A stretch of DNA of 64,000 bases from Vibrio algivorus (GTDB lineage: Bacteria; Pseudomonadota; Gammaproteobacteria; Enterobacterales; Vibrionaceae). The notes beneath the pieces were generated by a model. The model was not told the origin of the DNA. It saw only the letters and a list, made by a program, of their open reading frames with translations, and searched no databases. Below, in pieces: positions 17,792 to 26,538 of this stretch. The translations under genes and the position numbers were made by a program. How positions within the stretch are numbered: position 1 is the stretch's first letter; every line of letters begins with the position of its first letter. The stretch covers positions 868,001-932,000 of the forward strand of contig NZ_AP018679.1 of the NCBI RefSeq assembly GCF_002218005.2. The letters run 5' to 3'.

Positions 17792-19993
17792 ATGACGAAT
17801 TCGATGCAACAACTCCGACATTATTGGTCTGATAAAACCGTTAACTACTGCATTCGAATTCTTATCTCGCTTCTAGGCGTAGTATTGCCTTGTTGGTATT
17901 ACGATTACTCTACTGAAATTACACCACTGATCTTAGGTATCATCGCCGCAGCTCTCGCAGAAACCGATGACAACTTCATGGGGCGAATCCGGGCGCTGAT
18001 CTTAACTTTTATCTGCTTTGCGATTGCTTCATTTTCAATAGAAATTCTGTTTCCCTATCCACCATTATTTGCCATAGGCCTGTTCGCCAGCACCTTTGGT
18101 TTTATTATGCTCGGCGCGATTGGCCCACGTTATGCCAGCATTGCCTTTGGTTCATTACTGATCGCGATCTACACTATGTTGGGTTATCACTTATACGACA
18201 ACATTGTCTATCAACCTACTCTCTTGTTAGCCGGTGCCGCTTGGTATTACCTACTTTCAATGTTGTGGCAAATATTTTGGCCAATGCAGCCAGTACAACA
18301 AGGCTTGGCCAATGTATTTGAAGAACTCGCTAACTACCTTGAAACGAAAAGCTCGTTATTTCACCCTGTTTCTGGTTTAACCCCACAGCCTTATCGCATC
18401 CTAGAAACTAAATTAAATTCAGCAACCGTTAATGCTTTAAACCAAGCAAAGAGCACCCTGCTCACTCGCTCCAAACGTGGACATGTTGATGGCCCAAGTG
18501 ACCGTTATTTACAACTGTACTTTTTGGCGCAAGATATTCATGAACGCATCAGCTCGACCCATTACCGATATCAAGATTTAGCCGAGCATTTCTCGCGTAG
18601 TGATGTGCTGTTCCGCTTTAAGCATTTAATGCAAACTCAAGCGAAAGCCTGCCGTGAGATCTCTGAAGCATTAGAGGCAGGGAAAGCCTATAAATACGAT
18701 GGCGATTCGATTTGGGCGCTAGATGAATTGCAGTTATCAATGCAATATCTAAAAGATCAAAACCGCCCAGAGTGGAAGTACCCATTAAGCCAACTTTTCT
18801 ACCTATTTAATAATATGGTAACTGTAGAAAAGCAGCTATCAAACGTCAGCAACCCTGATGCGTCTAAGTTTACGCCAGAAAACACCAGCGACGAAGCCAA
18901 CGACTACTCACTACACGACACAACAGCTCATACACCCAAAGTCATGTGGCAACGTATTCGTAATAACTTGAATAAAGACTCAATGCTGTTCCGACATGCA
19001 CTACGTATGTCGATTGTATTAACCGTAGGTTATGGGGTGATTCAAGGATTAGGGCTAGAGCGCGGTTACTGGATCATGTTAACGAGCCTATTTGTATGCC
19101 AACCTAACTTTAGCGCCACCAGACAAAAACTTACCGCGCGAGTTATCGGTACCATTGCAGGGCTACTAGTCGGTGTACCATTATTAACCTTGTTCCCTTC
19201 ACAAGAAAGCCAATTAGTCTTTTTAGTGTTATCTGGCACGCTATTTTTTGCCTTTAGAATGAATAACTACGGCTCGGCAACCGCTTTCATTACTTTACTA
19301 GTATTATTTTGTTTTAATCAATTAGGTGAAGGCTATGCAGTGATCCTACCCCGTCTTACCGATACCTTAATTGGCTGTGGTTTAGCCGTATTCGCGGTAC
19401 GTTATATTCTGCCGGATTGGGAAGCCAAAAAACTTCATAGAGTGATGTCAGAAGCGGTACAAACCAATAAAGATTATCTTGGCCAGATCATTGCTCAATA
19501 TCGAATTGGTAAACGCGATGATGTTAATTATCGCCTTGCACGACGTAACGCCCACACTATGGACGCATCTCTTAGCACGACCATCAGTAATATGCTAGCA
19601 GAGCCAGATAAATATAAAAAATATATTGATGAGAGCTTCCGCTTCTTAACGCTGAATCACGCCATGCTCAGCTATATTTCAGCACTCGGAGCACACCGTA
19701 AACGCATAGACGATCCTGAAACTCACCTTCTCATTTTAGAGGCTCACAAAGGGATTCACGAAAGTTTAGAGCAACTTGAGCAGCAGCTTTATTATCATAA
19801 TGGTGAAATTACCTTAGATTCATTCAATAGTGAATTAGATAAAAAATTAAGCGAATGGCGAGAAGGCGATGAAGAAACCGTACGTTTGATCCTGCAACAA
19901 CTACATTTAATCTACCGCATGCTGCCTGAGATGTACTCGCTAGCGAATAAGTTTTCGGTGAGATTGCCAGTGGCAGCGATTAGTGGTGATTAA
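17792..19993 (+). CDS. yccS: YccS/FUSC-family inner-membrane protein
   Basis: The 733-residue product has two blocks of membrane segments (about residues 20-165 and 405-525) separated and followed by soluble domains. This is the fusaric-acid-resistance-like (FUSC) layout. It matches E. coli YccS in detail, for example GLFASTFGFIMLGAIGPRYASIAFGSLLIAIYTMLG, the segment YFLAQDIHERISSTHYRYQ and GYWIMLTSLFVCQPN. The function of YccS is not established; efflux is assumed from the family. The ribosome binding site before 17792 is poor, and an ATG four codons later is an alternative start. A terminator follows at 20012-20043. Confidence 0.88.
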   Translation: MTNSMQQLRHYWSDKTVNYCIRILISLLGVVLPCWYYDYSTEITPLILGIIAAALAETDDNFMGRIRALILTFICFAIASFSIEILFPYPPLFAIGLFASTFGFIMLGAIGPRYASIAFGSLLIAIYTMLGYHLYDNIVYQPTLLLAGAAWYYLLSMLWQIFWPMQPVQQGLANVFEELANYLETKSSLFHPVSGLTPQPYRILETKLNSATVNALNQAKSTLLTRSKRGHVDGPSDRYLQLYFLAQDIHERISSTHYRYQDLAEHFSRSDVLFRFKHLMQTQAKACREISEALEAGKAYKYDGDSIWALDELQLSMQYLKDQNRPEWKYPLSQLFYLFNNMVTVEKQLSNVSNPDASKFTPENTSDEANDYSLHDTTAHTPKVMWQRIRNNLNKDSMLFRHALRMSIVLTVGYGVIQGLGLERGYWIMLTSLFVCQPNFSATRQKLTARVIGTIAGLLVGVPLLTLFPSQESQLVFLVLSGTLFFAFRMNNYGSATAFITLLVLFCFNQLGEGYAVILPRLTDTLIGCGLAVFAVRYILPDWEAKKLHRVMSEAVQTNKDYLGQIIAQYRIGKRDDVNYRLARRNAHTMDASLSTTISNMLAEPDKYKKYIDESFRFLTLNHAMLSYISALGAHRKRIDDPETHLLILEAHKGIHESLEQLEQQLYYHNGEITLDSFNSELDKKLSEWREGDEETVRLILQQLHLIYRMLPEMYSLANKFSVRLPVAAISGD

Positions 19994-20011
19994 AGGGATA
20001 TTGAGTAGAAG

Positions 20012-20043
20012 CGTGCTAGCAATGATCGGGCTAGCACGTTTTT
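20012..20043 (+). terminator. Rho-independent terminator after yccS
   Basis: CGTGCTAGC (20012-20020) pairs with GCTAGCACG (20030-20038), followed by five T. Confidence 0.85.
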
Positions 20044-20119
20044 GGGCAAAAACGATTTAGAGTTATTGAGCTAAATCATTTATTAGATTAAGTGAAGTAT
20101 CTTGACACCTTAAACGTTT

Positions 20120-20126
20120 GTTAGGT
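20120..20126 (-). other. R'' core of a truncated second attC site
   Basis: ACCTAAC on the minus strand follows the stop of the broken BRO-N gene by one base, then AAACG. It is the reverse complement of the GTTAGGT that opens the same cassette. No matching L'/R' half is found further on, so the site is truncated or decayed. Confidence 0.6.
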
Positions 20127-20896
20127 TTATTTTACATATGACATTGCTTCATCAATGGTATTTCGGCTAAACAACCTAGAACTGACATCACTTGTTTTAG
20201 AAACTTGCTTGTAATGATATATGTGAGAGTCCTTGCTACACAGCCAATTGCAGCGAGAAAATATGTCGTACTGAGCATCTTGAGACAACTCCGAAACCAA
20301 CTCATGGTCACTCACAAATATCATCTGTTCAGAGTTTACAACTTTTTCTATTGTTTCGAGCTTATTACCGAGAGAACTAATTTCTTTTTTCAGTTCAGCG
20401 TCTGCTTTCTTACGTTCAATGGTTTCTTGAAGCTGAAGTCTAAGCATAGTTTCAACGTCGAAGTCTTCGGTTGACGGAACAGAAGTGTTATTTAAGCTTG
20501 GGTGCTGATATTGCCCTTTTTCCAATACTGCAGGAAGAACATCCTCTAAAACCCATTCTTGAAACTTTAGACAGGCTGGGGAGTTATCCTGCAGTACACA
20601 ACCCGCAACAGCCCCGCTTTGGTTACATAGGTATTAGGGTAAGCTTGATCTAGATTCTCTGGAAGATCTGTGCGCGTATGAATTTCTCGAGGAAGCAAGT
20701 GTGTTATATGTGCTTTGAGTAGAGTGATAATACTCTTAGAGTTCTTGTCTGGGTCTAATACACTATTTTCTCTCTGTATAGCTCTTACAACGTCATACAG
20801 TGAAAAATGTAACTTTCCATCATAGGTAACAGTTCGAATACCCTCTTCTTCACCAGCTGCACTGTCGTAAGGCAGTAAAACTTCGGACAAACTCAT
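20127..20896 (-). pseudogene. Frameshifted BRO-N domain (phage antirepressor-like) gene
   Basis: The first frame (20896 to 20567) encodes MSLSEVLLPYDSAAGEEEG, then RTVTYDGKLHFSLYDVVRAI, a BRO-N type start, and reaches KAGLLRVV before diverging. The second frame resumes with LQDNSPACLKFQEWVLEDVLP, which is the expected continuation of a BRO-N domain (the usual pattern is RSxxPxAxxFQxWVxxEVLP). It runs to a stop at 20127. The break is near 20588-20595 and is a single-base loss or two-base gain. The second frame has no proper start of its own. BRO-N proteins are often phage antirepressors. A coiled-coil region follows the domain. No slippery sequence is visible, so a mutation is more likely than programmed frameshifting. 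AGG precedes the first ATG by 8-9 bases. Confidence 0.75.
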
Positions 20897-20977
20897 TCAC
20901 TAAACCTCATTTTATGATTCTCGTTTGATATTACATTTATCTCAATAATAGGACAAGATCGACAATGCTCATTTTAA

Positions 20978-21055
20978 ACCTAACGCAAAGCGCACCGGCG
21001 ACCTTGGCGCAGCGAAGCGGAGACAAGGGCGTCCGAGTGCCGCGTTTTGTTAGCC
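20978..21055 (-). other. Integron attC recombination site
   Basis: The 78-bp site reads on the minus strand from GGCTAAC (R'') to GTTAGGT (R'). The arms CACTCGGACGCCCTTG and CAAGGTCGCCGGTG pair imperfectly with unpaired bases, as in attC hairpins, around a CGCTTCGCTGCG loop region. The AAC and GTT triplets are conserved. The site is visibly more GC-rich than its surroundings. The stop codon of the upstream gene lies inside R''. Confidence 0.85.
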
Positions 21056-21994
21056 ATCATGACTTGCTGCGCCCAAACTCTCATTTCTATCCATTATCGA
21101 AAAATATTCAGAGTATGACGAAATTTTGGTGTACGACTCCAATTTCTCAATAGTTTCTTGTGGATGCTTTAGACTGATATTTAACCAAAAAAACATTACC
21201 AGAACCGCACCGAATATGGCAGACAATGATGATAGAAAAGCACCTTTCAAGCTAAATAACACTGGAAAAAAATTGTCTAGGGAAATATTGAAACTCCCTT
21301 CAGGATTTACCGGCATAAAGCTTAATGGATATACAACCCCCAAAAAAAACAACATCGTTACTAAAATCAGCGCGTAAGTAATTTGTGGCGACGACTCGGG
21401 GTTACCTTTTATCGAATCAAGCATATCCGAAGCTAGACGCATATGATGCCTAGCCTCCCTAGCGACGCTATCGATCGCATCTCTCTCTTTTTGAAGGTTT
21501 TCTATCAAGTCCATGTTCAACGATGAGAAGTTGGGAAGCTTTTGAGGGGCAGGTTCGAGATACGCAAATCCTGGATTTAGTTTTTGGTAGGAAGCAGCGC
21601 GCTGCCTAAGTGCTTCTCGCTCGGCGTCTAGCATTGTTTTATGCCTTTCTATTGCCAAAGAAATTCTTTCAAGAATTTCCTCGCGTGGCGAAAAGTCCGA
21701 AAAATTCAATTGATCGAAATACTGTTCTGGAGAGAGGTAATCTTCGTCTTCAAAAAGCTCCTCTAGTTTTTCGTACTGTCTATTATTTGTGTGTTTGTTA
21801 TACCATCTGAAATACAAGCCATCAGCAGCATCGACGGCCCTTCTGCACTTAGTCAATGTATCTCTGCACTTGTGCACTTTCTCTGAATAGGTCGACTGAT
21901 TGCTAAGAATCTTGGTTATTATAAACGCACCAAATATACCTACAATGGCTGCCGATGACTGTGATAGTGAACTAAAGAACCAATTCCAATCCAT
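21050..21994 (-). CDS. Cassette-encoded membrane protein of unknown function
   Basis: The 314-residue product has an N-terminal membrane helix (about residues 12-30, AAIVGIFGAFIITKILS), a long charged, probably cytoplasmic middle with helical and coiled-coil character (residues 35-200), and two C-terminal membrane helices (about 207-229 and 245-273). The N-terminal pattern WNWFFSSLSQSSAAIVGIFGA is one I associate with uncharacterised bacterial membrane proteins. No enzymatic motif was found. AGGAA lies about 10 bases before the ATG. The stop TAA is part of the attC R'' core. Cassettes often carry accessory functions such as phage defence or toxin systems, so an effector role is possible but unproven. 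Confidence 0.8.
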   Translation of the reverse strand: MDWNWFFSSLSQSSAAIVGIFGAFIITKILSNQSTYSEKVHKCRDTLTKCRRAVDAADGLYFRWYNKHTNNRQYEKLEELFEDEDYLSPEQYFDQLNFSDFSPREEILERISLAIERHKTMLDAEREALRQRAASYQKLNPGFAYLEPAPQKLPNFSSLNMDLIENLQKERDAIDSVAREARHHMRLASDMLDSIKGNPESSPQITYALILVTMLFFLGVVYPLSFMPVNPEGSFNISLDNFFPVLFSLKGAFLSSLSAIFGAVLVMFFWLNISLKHPQETIEKLESYTKISSYSEYFSIMDRNESLGAASHDG

Positions 21995-22023
21995 AGCTAA
22001 AAAGTTCCTGCTTGATGGCTAAC

Positions 22024-22328
22024 AATTTAATAGACGGAAAAAATCCGTATAGTCTTTCCGTCTATCATTCCATTCGTTTTTTCATTCAACAAGCTAAATA
22101 ACTAAATTTATTCATAAAGTATGAACTTATCTCATATTAACTCAGCATAAAGTGCGGAAATGATCCGTATAGTTCACCAAAACCAACTCATGATGAAGAA
22201 CTGTGGATTTACTCAGTACTCTTTCTAACTTAAAACTATGCAACATTATCAACATTTAACATGATGAAATATCTGGAAAAGATAATAATTGAAGTACTTG
22301 TAAGAGGACAGGTTAACTCGTAAAGGGG
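22024..22328. other. Non-coding flank of the cassette insertion with small repeated motif
   Basis: No gene is seen. TAGACGGAAA (22031-22040) pairs with TTTCCGTCTA (22055-22064) as a hairpin. The motif CGGAANNNATCCGTATAGT occurs at about 22034 and again near 22153 as a direct repeat. The hairpin abuts the cassette boundary. Confidence 0.5.
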
Positions 22329-22489
22329 CATAAATAAGTTCATCACATCAACCCTGCCCTCCCTTAGCTGTAAATCTTGATGCCAAGTATTTTTCACTGG
22401 TAAAAGGAGGGAGTGATTTATGATCGCTTTATGTTTAGTGGTATACGCATAAAGAAAACAATTCCAACATTCGCTGCGTGATAAGTAGA
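22329..22489. repeat. Repeat family C, copy 1
   Basis: The unit shares CACATCAACCC, GCTGTAAATCTT, CCAAGTATTTTTCA, GGAGGGAGT and ATTCCAA with the copies at 58824 and 59169. It contains complementary CCCTCCCTT and AAAGGAGGG type arms. It stops exactly at the pxpC stop codon. Confidence 0.8.
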
Positions 22490-23443
22490 TTATAAAGTTG
22501 TTACTTCCCCCACAAAAAACCTCAACATCTCCCGGTATTGCTGTTCTGCTTTCTCTCGTTTAACTAATTGAAACCGAACCTTTGTACCCGGAGGACATTG
22601 CGCCAGCTTACTCACGCTCATTCGAGTCAGGCAGCCAATTTTAGGATAACCGCCTATGGTTTGGTGATCAGCCATTAACACAATTGGTTGGCCGTCGCTG
22701 GGGATTTGAATTGCGCCGAGTGCAATACCTTCCGAAATTAAACCTTCACCATCATATTCAACACGATCACCGGATAGCCGGTACCCCATGCGATCACTGT
22801 TTGGACTCACGGTATAAGTGCCGTTAAAAAACTGCTGTCGGGCGGTTTTAGAAAACTGTTCATATTGATAAGTAGGCAGCATATCTAGTATGCAGGGAGT
22901 CGTTGTGGCAGCTAATTCTGGATAATGTGGAATAAACTCAGTTGGGACTTGGCGTAAGAGATCATGCTCAGCTGCGCGATAAGCAATCACATCACCTTTG
23001 GTTAACGGTTCGCCTCCCCCATGTAAGCCACCAATTTCATCACGCACGACAGTAGAGCAACTATCTAGTGCTTGGTTGACTTCAAAACCATGCTGAATCG
23101 CTAAATAAGCGCGCATCCCTTGTCGGGCAGTTTTACATCTTAAAATTGAACCCGCTTCAACATAGTAACTGGCCCAAGGTTTAAGCGGTTTACCATCAAG
23201 CTCGGCGGACATATCGGCACCAGTCATCGCCATTTGTGTCGGGTGGGTAAACTCACATTGAAATAAACCGAAAGTAATCTCAATTTGCGCGGCATTCACA
23301 TCATTACCAAGTAGATGATTTGCCCAGTGAAAGGCATGTTCATCCATCGGCCCACCGACTGCCGCTCCAACGCCTTGAAAGCCCATTCGTCCAGTATCTT
23401 GCAATAAACTTAATGGTCCAGCATTGATTACCCTTAATGTCAT
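22490..23443 (-). CDS. pxpC: 5-oxoprolinase subunit C (PxpC)
   Basis: The 317-residue product belongs to the KipA / biotin-dependent carboxyltransferase subunit family now known as PxpC. With PxpA and PxpB it opens 5-oxoproline to glutamate using ATP. Typical motifs are LSLLQDTGRMGFQGVGAAVGGPMDEHA at the N-terminus, GANDMSAEL-like MTGADMSAELDG and SDRMGYRLSG, followed by EGIALGAIQIPSDGQPIVLMADHQTIGGYPKIG. Its ATG overlaps the pxpB stop by 4 bases, so the two are translated together. The third subunit gene pxpA is not next to it. Confidence 0.9.
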   Translation of the reverse strand: MTLRVINAGPLSLLQDTGRMGFQGVGAAVGGPMDEHAFHWANHLLGNDVNAAQIEITFGLFQCEFTHPTQMAMTGADMSAELDGKPLKPWASYYVEAGSILRCKTARQGMRAYLAIQHGFEVNQALDSCSTVVRDEIGGLHGGGEPLTKGDVIAYRAAEHDLLRQVPTEFIPHYPELAATTTPCILDMLPTYQYEQFSKTARQQFFNGTYTVSPNSDRMGYRLSGDRVEYDGEGLISEGIALGAIQIPSDGQPIVLMADHQTIGGYPKIGCLTRMSVSKLAQCPPGTKVRFQLVKREKAEQQYREMLRFFVGEVTTL

Positions 23444-24162
23444 GATTTAGCCCTCTTATCCGTATCGATCTGTTCACTGGTATTAAGATCTCCACCCATA
23501 TCGATAAACTGTTGTCGTGAAATGGCTTTAAAGCGAACCTGAGCACCAATATAAAACAGCGACAAGTTCTCTCGTTCAAAATCCACTAACGAGATTGGAG
23601 TACGGCCAATAATATGCCAACCACCGGGTGAGGCTTTGGGGTAAACCGCAGTTTGCTGTTCAGCTATTGCAACACTTCCTTTTGGGACTCGGGTTCGAGG
23701 GGTGCTTTTTCTTGGCATTTGTAAGCGGCTGTCTAAATTTCCTAAATAAGCAAAGCCGAGCGCAAACCCAATCGCATAGACGCGGTAACTTGTTTGACTA
23801 TGTATTTCTACGACTTCCGGCCATGACAAACCACTATGAGCACAAATTTCAGCCGCATCTAACGCAACTTCTTCACCATAATAAACAGGTAATTCAATCT
23901 CTAAATGCGGTAATGGCCTGGCGGTAGAAGAAGACTGACTCAGTAATATCTCGACTTGCTGCTGAAAGTCGCTCATCCCTGTTTGTAGGATGTCGACAGT
24001 AATGAGAATCGAATGATAGGAAGGAATCGCATCCAAGATAAAATTGCCCAGCGAGTTTTGCAGGGCATAGAGGGCTTGAGTCACTTTTTCTGAGGTTTCA
24101 GCATCTATAGTGTTAGTAAAATACACCATAATGGTATTTTCGCTGATTATTTGTGTTTTCAT
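23440..24162 (-). CDS. pxpB: 5-oxoprolinase subunit B (PxpB)
   Basis: The 240-residue product is of the KipI/YbgJ family. The stretch EICAHSGLSWPEVVEIHSQTSYRVYAIGFALGFAYLG, then PRKSTPRTRVPKGSVAIAEQQTAVYPKASPGGWHIIGRTP, is highly characteristic. It forms the PxpBC complex that phosphorylates or activates 5-oxoproline. AAGGA lies 5 bases before the ATG. It starts the pxpB-pxpC operon, divergent from the FrnE-like gene. KipI was first named as a kinase inhibitor in Bacillus, but the oxoprolinase role is the better supported one for this gene order. Confidence 0.9.
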   Translation of the reverse strand: MKTQIISENTIMVYFTNTIDAETSEKVTQALYALQNSLGNFILDAIPSYHSILITVDILQTGMSDFQQQVEILLSQSSSTARPLPHLEIELPVYYGEEVALDAAEICAHSGLSWPEVVEIHSQTSYRVYAIGFALGFAYLGNLDSRLQMPRKSTPRTRVPKGSVAIAEQQTAVYPKASPGGWHIIGRTPISLVDFERENLSLFYIGAQVRFKAISRQQFIDMGGDLNTSEQIDTDKRAKS

Positions 24163-24271
24163 GCGATTCCTTGCATTTTATTTGCCATCGTACAAGATCA
24201 CTTACAACTTGACTGTAGCATTGGATCTTTCATAATGAATCGAATTTTAAAATTTCCGACAAGGTAGTGGT

Positions 24272-24934
24272 ATGTCTCATTCGAAACTCAAAATTGATAT
24301 TATTTCTGACGTGGTCTGCCCATGGTGCGTCATTGGGGTTCAACACCTTAAAGATGCCGTAGTGAAAAACAACTGGCAAGATCGTATCGATATTGAATGG
24401 TATCCGTTTGAGCTAAATCCAGATATGCCACCAGAAGGCGAAAATTTACGTGAACATATTGCGAGAAAATATGGCGCTTCAGCTGAAGAAAGTGAACAGA
24501 ATCGCCAACGTTTAATCGAATTTGGCAAATCGGTCGGGTTTGAATTTAACTTTACCGACGAAACCCGAATCTACAATACTCGCCAATGTCACATCTTATT
24601 AGACTACGCTCACTCAGTAGGCTTACAAACTCAGCTTAAAATCGCTCTTTTCACCGCTTACTTTACAGATGGTAAAAACATTTCTGATACTGACGTATTA
24701 CTGAATATCGGCGAAAAAGTTGGCCTAGAAGTCGATGAAATGCTCGCTTATCTACATGATAGCGCTGAACACGATAAACTAGATGTGATTGAAGACCAAT
24801 GGCGTGAAATGGACATCTCTGGCGTGCCAACGATTGTGTTTAACAATGAAAAAGGCTTAACCGGTGCCCAAAGTGTCGAAAGCTATGAAGAAATGTTAAG
24901 GCACTATCTTGGTGAAGATTCTTCTAAAAAATAG
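24272..24934 (+). CDS. DsbA-family oxidoreductase, FrnE type
   Basis: The 220-residue product has a thioredoxin fold with the active site CPWC (residues 17-20, in SDVVCPWCVIG) and the cis-proline region SGVPTIVFN. No signal peptide is present, so it acts in the cytoplasm, unlike DsbA. The pattern matches the FrnE subgroup (2-hydroxychromene-2-carboxylate isomerase-like DsbA proteins), which are proposed disulphide isomerases in stress protection. AAGGT precedes the ATG. A terminator follows directly, so it is monocistronic. The exact substrate is unknown. Confidence 0.88.
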   Translation: MSHSKLKIDIISDVVCPWCVIGVQHLKDAVVKNNWQDRIDIEWYPFELNPDMPPEGENLREHIARKYGASAEESEQNRQRLIEFGKSVGFEFNFTDETRIYNTRQCHILLDYAHSVGLQTQLKIALFTAYFTDGKNISDTDVLLNIGEKVGLEVDEMLAYLHDSAEHDKLDVIEDQWREMDISGVPTIVFNNEKGLTGAQSVESYEEMLRHYLGEDSSKK

Positions 24935-24962
24935 CCTTTCTAGAACGTCACGACTATTCACT

Positions 24963-24998
24963 ACCCCTTGAGCAAAAACGTTCAAGGGGTATTTTTTA
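24963..24998 (+). terminator. Rho-independent terminator
   Basis: ACCCCTTGA (24963-24971) pairs with TCAAGGGGT (24982-24990), followed by ATTTTTTATT. It ends the FrnE-like gene and may also act on the convergent aldehyde dehydrogenase. Confidence 0.88.
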
Positions 24999-25013
24999 TT
25001 CTTCGCTAAGCTA

Positions 25014-26471
25014 CTACTTTCTTTTGACGATAAAATTCATCACGCGAGTAGCAAATTTACCGTAGGGAGGAGCCATAAATTTTATAAAAGAGAAATTGGC
25101 TTGATAGAACACAGGGCGCATTTTGGAAAAGGTTAAGAATCCTTCGTAACCGTGATAATGCCCCATCCCGCTGCCACCAATACCACCGAACGGTAAATCA
25201 TGCTGGGCGACATGGAATAACGCATCATTGACACTGACACCACCAGACAACACCGACTGTATATAACGATCAACTAACGCTTTATCATCACTAAATGGGT
25301 AAAAGGCTAGCGGGCGATCTCGTTGCACAATGTAATCGATGACTTCCTGTGGTTGTTGATAGGTTTTCACCATTAAAATAGGGCCAAAGGTTTCTCTTTG
25401 CGCAATGATCGTATCGTCACTAGCATCTAGAATAAGCGTTAAAGGAAATTTACGTGTCGCGGCATCAGCATCCTGTTCGCTTAAGTTGATTATCGTTGCC
25501 CCTTTGGCTTTTGCCTCTTCCACTGTATCCATCAAACGTTGGAAGGCCTTGTCATCAATAATCGATGTGAAATCTTTATGCTGAATATTTGGACAATGTT
25601 TTTTCACCCACTGTTGAGTACTCTTAATAAAATCTTCACGTTGGGTGTGATGAACAAAAACATAGTCGACATTGGTACATATTTGACCTGCATTGAATTG
25701 CTTAACAAACATGATGCGTTCAACGGCTTTAGTCATTGAATAGTTAGGATCAATAACCGCCGGAGATTTCCCCCCTAATTCAAGCGTGACTGGGGTTAGG
25801 TTTTCAGCACAGGCAGCCATCACTTTACGACCCGTTGCGCCAGACCCCGTAAACATCAAATGATCAAAAGGGAGTTTCGAAAACTCAATCCCAACAACCC
25901 CTGTTTCAGTGAAAAACTGGAGCTTTTCTGGCTTAAAATATTTTGGTGTGAGTGATTTCAATAACTCCGTTAAATGAATCGAATTTTCCGACATTTTCAC
26001 CATAGCTCGATTACCCGCAGCAAAAGCCGCTGATAAGCCGGAAAAGCTTAAGTTAATCGGGAAGTTCCAAGGTACGATAAAACCCACAACCCCAACAGCT
26101 TGTGGAATCACTCGGTTTTTCGCTCCAAGATAAACGGTATGATCAACCTTACGTTTTTGAACCTTCATCCATTTTTTTAAGTGCTTAATGGTTGATGAAA
26201 TATCATCTGCAACCGTGATCACTTCTGCAAATAAGGTTTCATGGTGAGATCGATTTCCATAGTCTTTATTGATTGCCTCTGAAATCGCTTCTCGGTTATC
26301 CATTAATAAACTTTTTAAGTTTTCTAAATGCGCCTTACGTTCTTGGTAGCTTTCCTGACCATGTTGATTGAATGCTTGTTTTTGCTCATACAGAGCTTGC
26401 TGTAACATGGTGCGAACAACTTGGCAACTGTCATTTGAAGACGTTTCAACTTGCTCAATGATTTGATTCAT
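25014..26471 (-). CDS. Aldehyde dehydrogenase (coniferyl-aldehyde dehydrogenase-like)
   Basis: The 485-residue NAD(P)-dependent enzyme belongs to the class 3-like aldehyde dehydrogenases. Visible are the cofactor motif FTGSGATGRKV, the glutamate in VTLELGGKSP, the catalytic cysteine in QFNAGQICTNVDYVFV, and ETFGPILMV and FGGIGGSGMGHYHGYEGF near the C-terminus. A hydrophobic tail segment is typical of membrane-associated class 3 enzymes. Sequence features agree best with the coniferyl aldehyde dehydrogenase subfamily (CalB-like), but the natural aldehyde is not known. AAGGAG lies about 11 bases before the ATG. It stands alone, convergent with the FrnE-like gene. Confidence 0.88.
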   Translation of the reverse strand: MNQIIEQVETSSNDSCQVVRTMLQQALYEQKQAFNQHGQESYQERKAHLENLKSLLMDNREAISEAINKDYGNRSHHETLFAEVITVADDISSTIKHLKKWMKVQKRKVDHTVYLGAKNRVIPQAVGVVGFIVPWNFPINLSFSGLSAAFAAGNRAMVKMSENSIHLTELLKSLTPKYFKPEKLQFFTETGVVGIEFSKLPFDHLMFTGSGATGRKVMAACAENLTPVTLELGGKSPAVIDPNYSMTKAVERIMFVKQFNAGQICTNVDYVFVHHTQREDFIKSTQQWVKKHCPNIQHKDFTSIIDDKAFQRLMDTVEEAKAKGATIINLSEQDADAATRKFPLTLILDASDDTIIAQRETFGPILMVKTYQQPQEVIDYIVQRDRPLAFYPFSDDKALVDRYIQSVLSGGVSVNDALFHVAQHDLPFGGIGGSGMGHYHGYEGFLTFSKMRPVFYQANFSFIKFMAPPYGKFATRVMNFIVKRK

Positions 26472-26538
26472 TCTCTATCCACTCCTTGATTGAATTTTTA
26501 TACCATTCGTACTTGAAGCTTATATCCAATACGTATTA

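Larger units (their letters stand above)
20120..22023 (-). mobile_element. Pair of integron gene cassettes without integrase
   Basis: On the minus strand two units follow each other. Unit 1 begins GTTAGCCATCA (22023 downward), carries the gene at 21050-21994 and ends TGATGGCTAAC, the start of a complete attC. Unit 2 begins GTTAGGTTTA at the end of that attC, carries the broken gene at 20127-20896 and ends TAAACCTAAC. In each unit the two ends are inverted copies, as expected because R' and R'' of one cassette pair with each other. Both genes point the same way, with stop codons at or next to the attC core. No integrase gene or attI is visible, and the second attC has lost its distal half. This is a cluster of attC lacking integrase, an orphan array. 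Confidence 0.8.

Noticed and set aside
20205..20653. Plus-strand frames opposite the BRO-N pseudogene
   Set aside because: The minus strand carries the recognisable domain and cassette orientation, so these are shadows.
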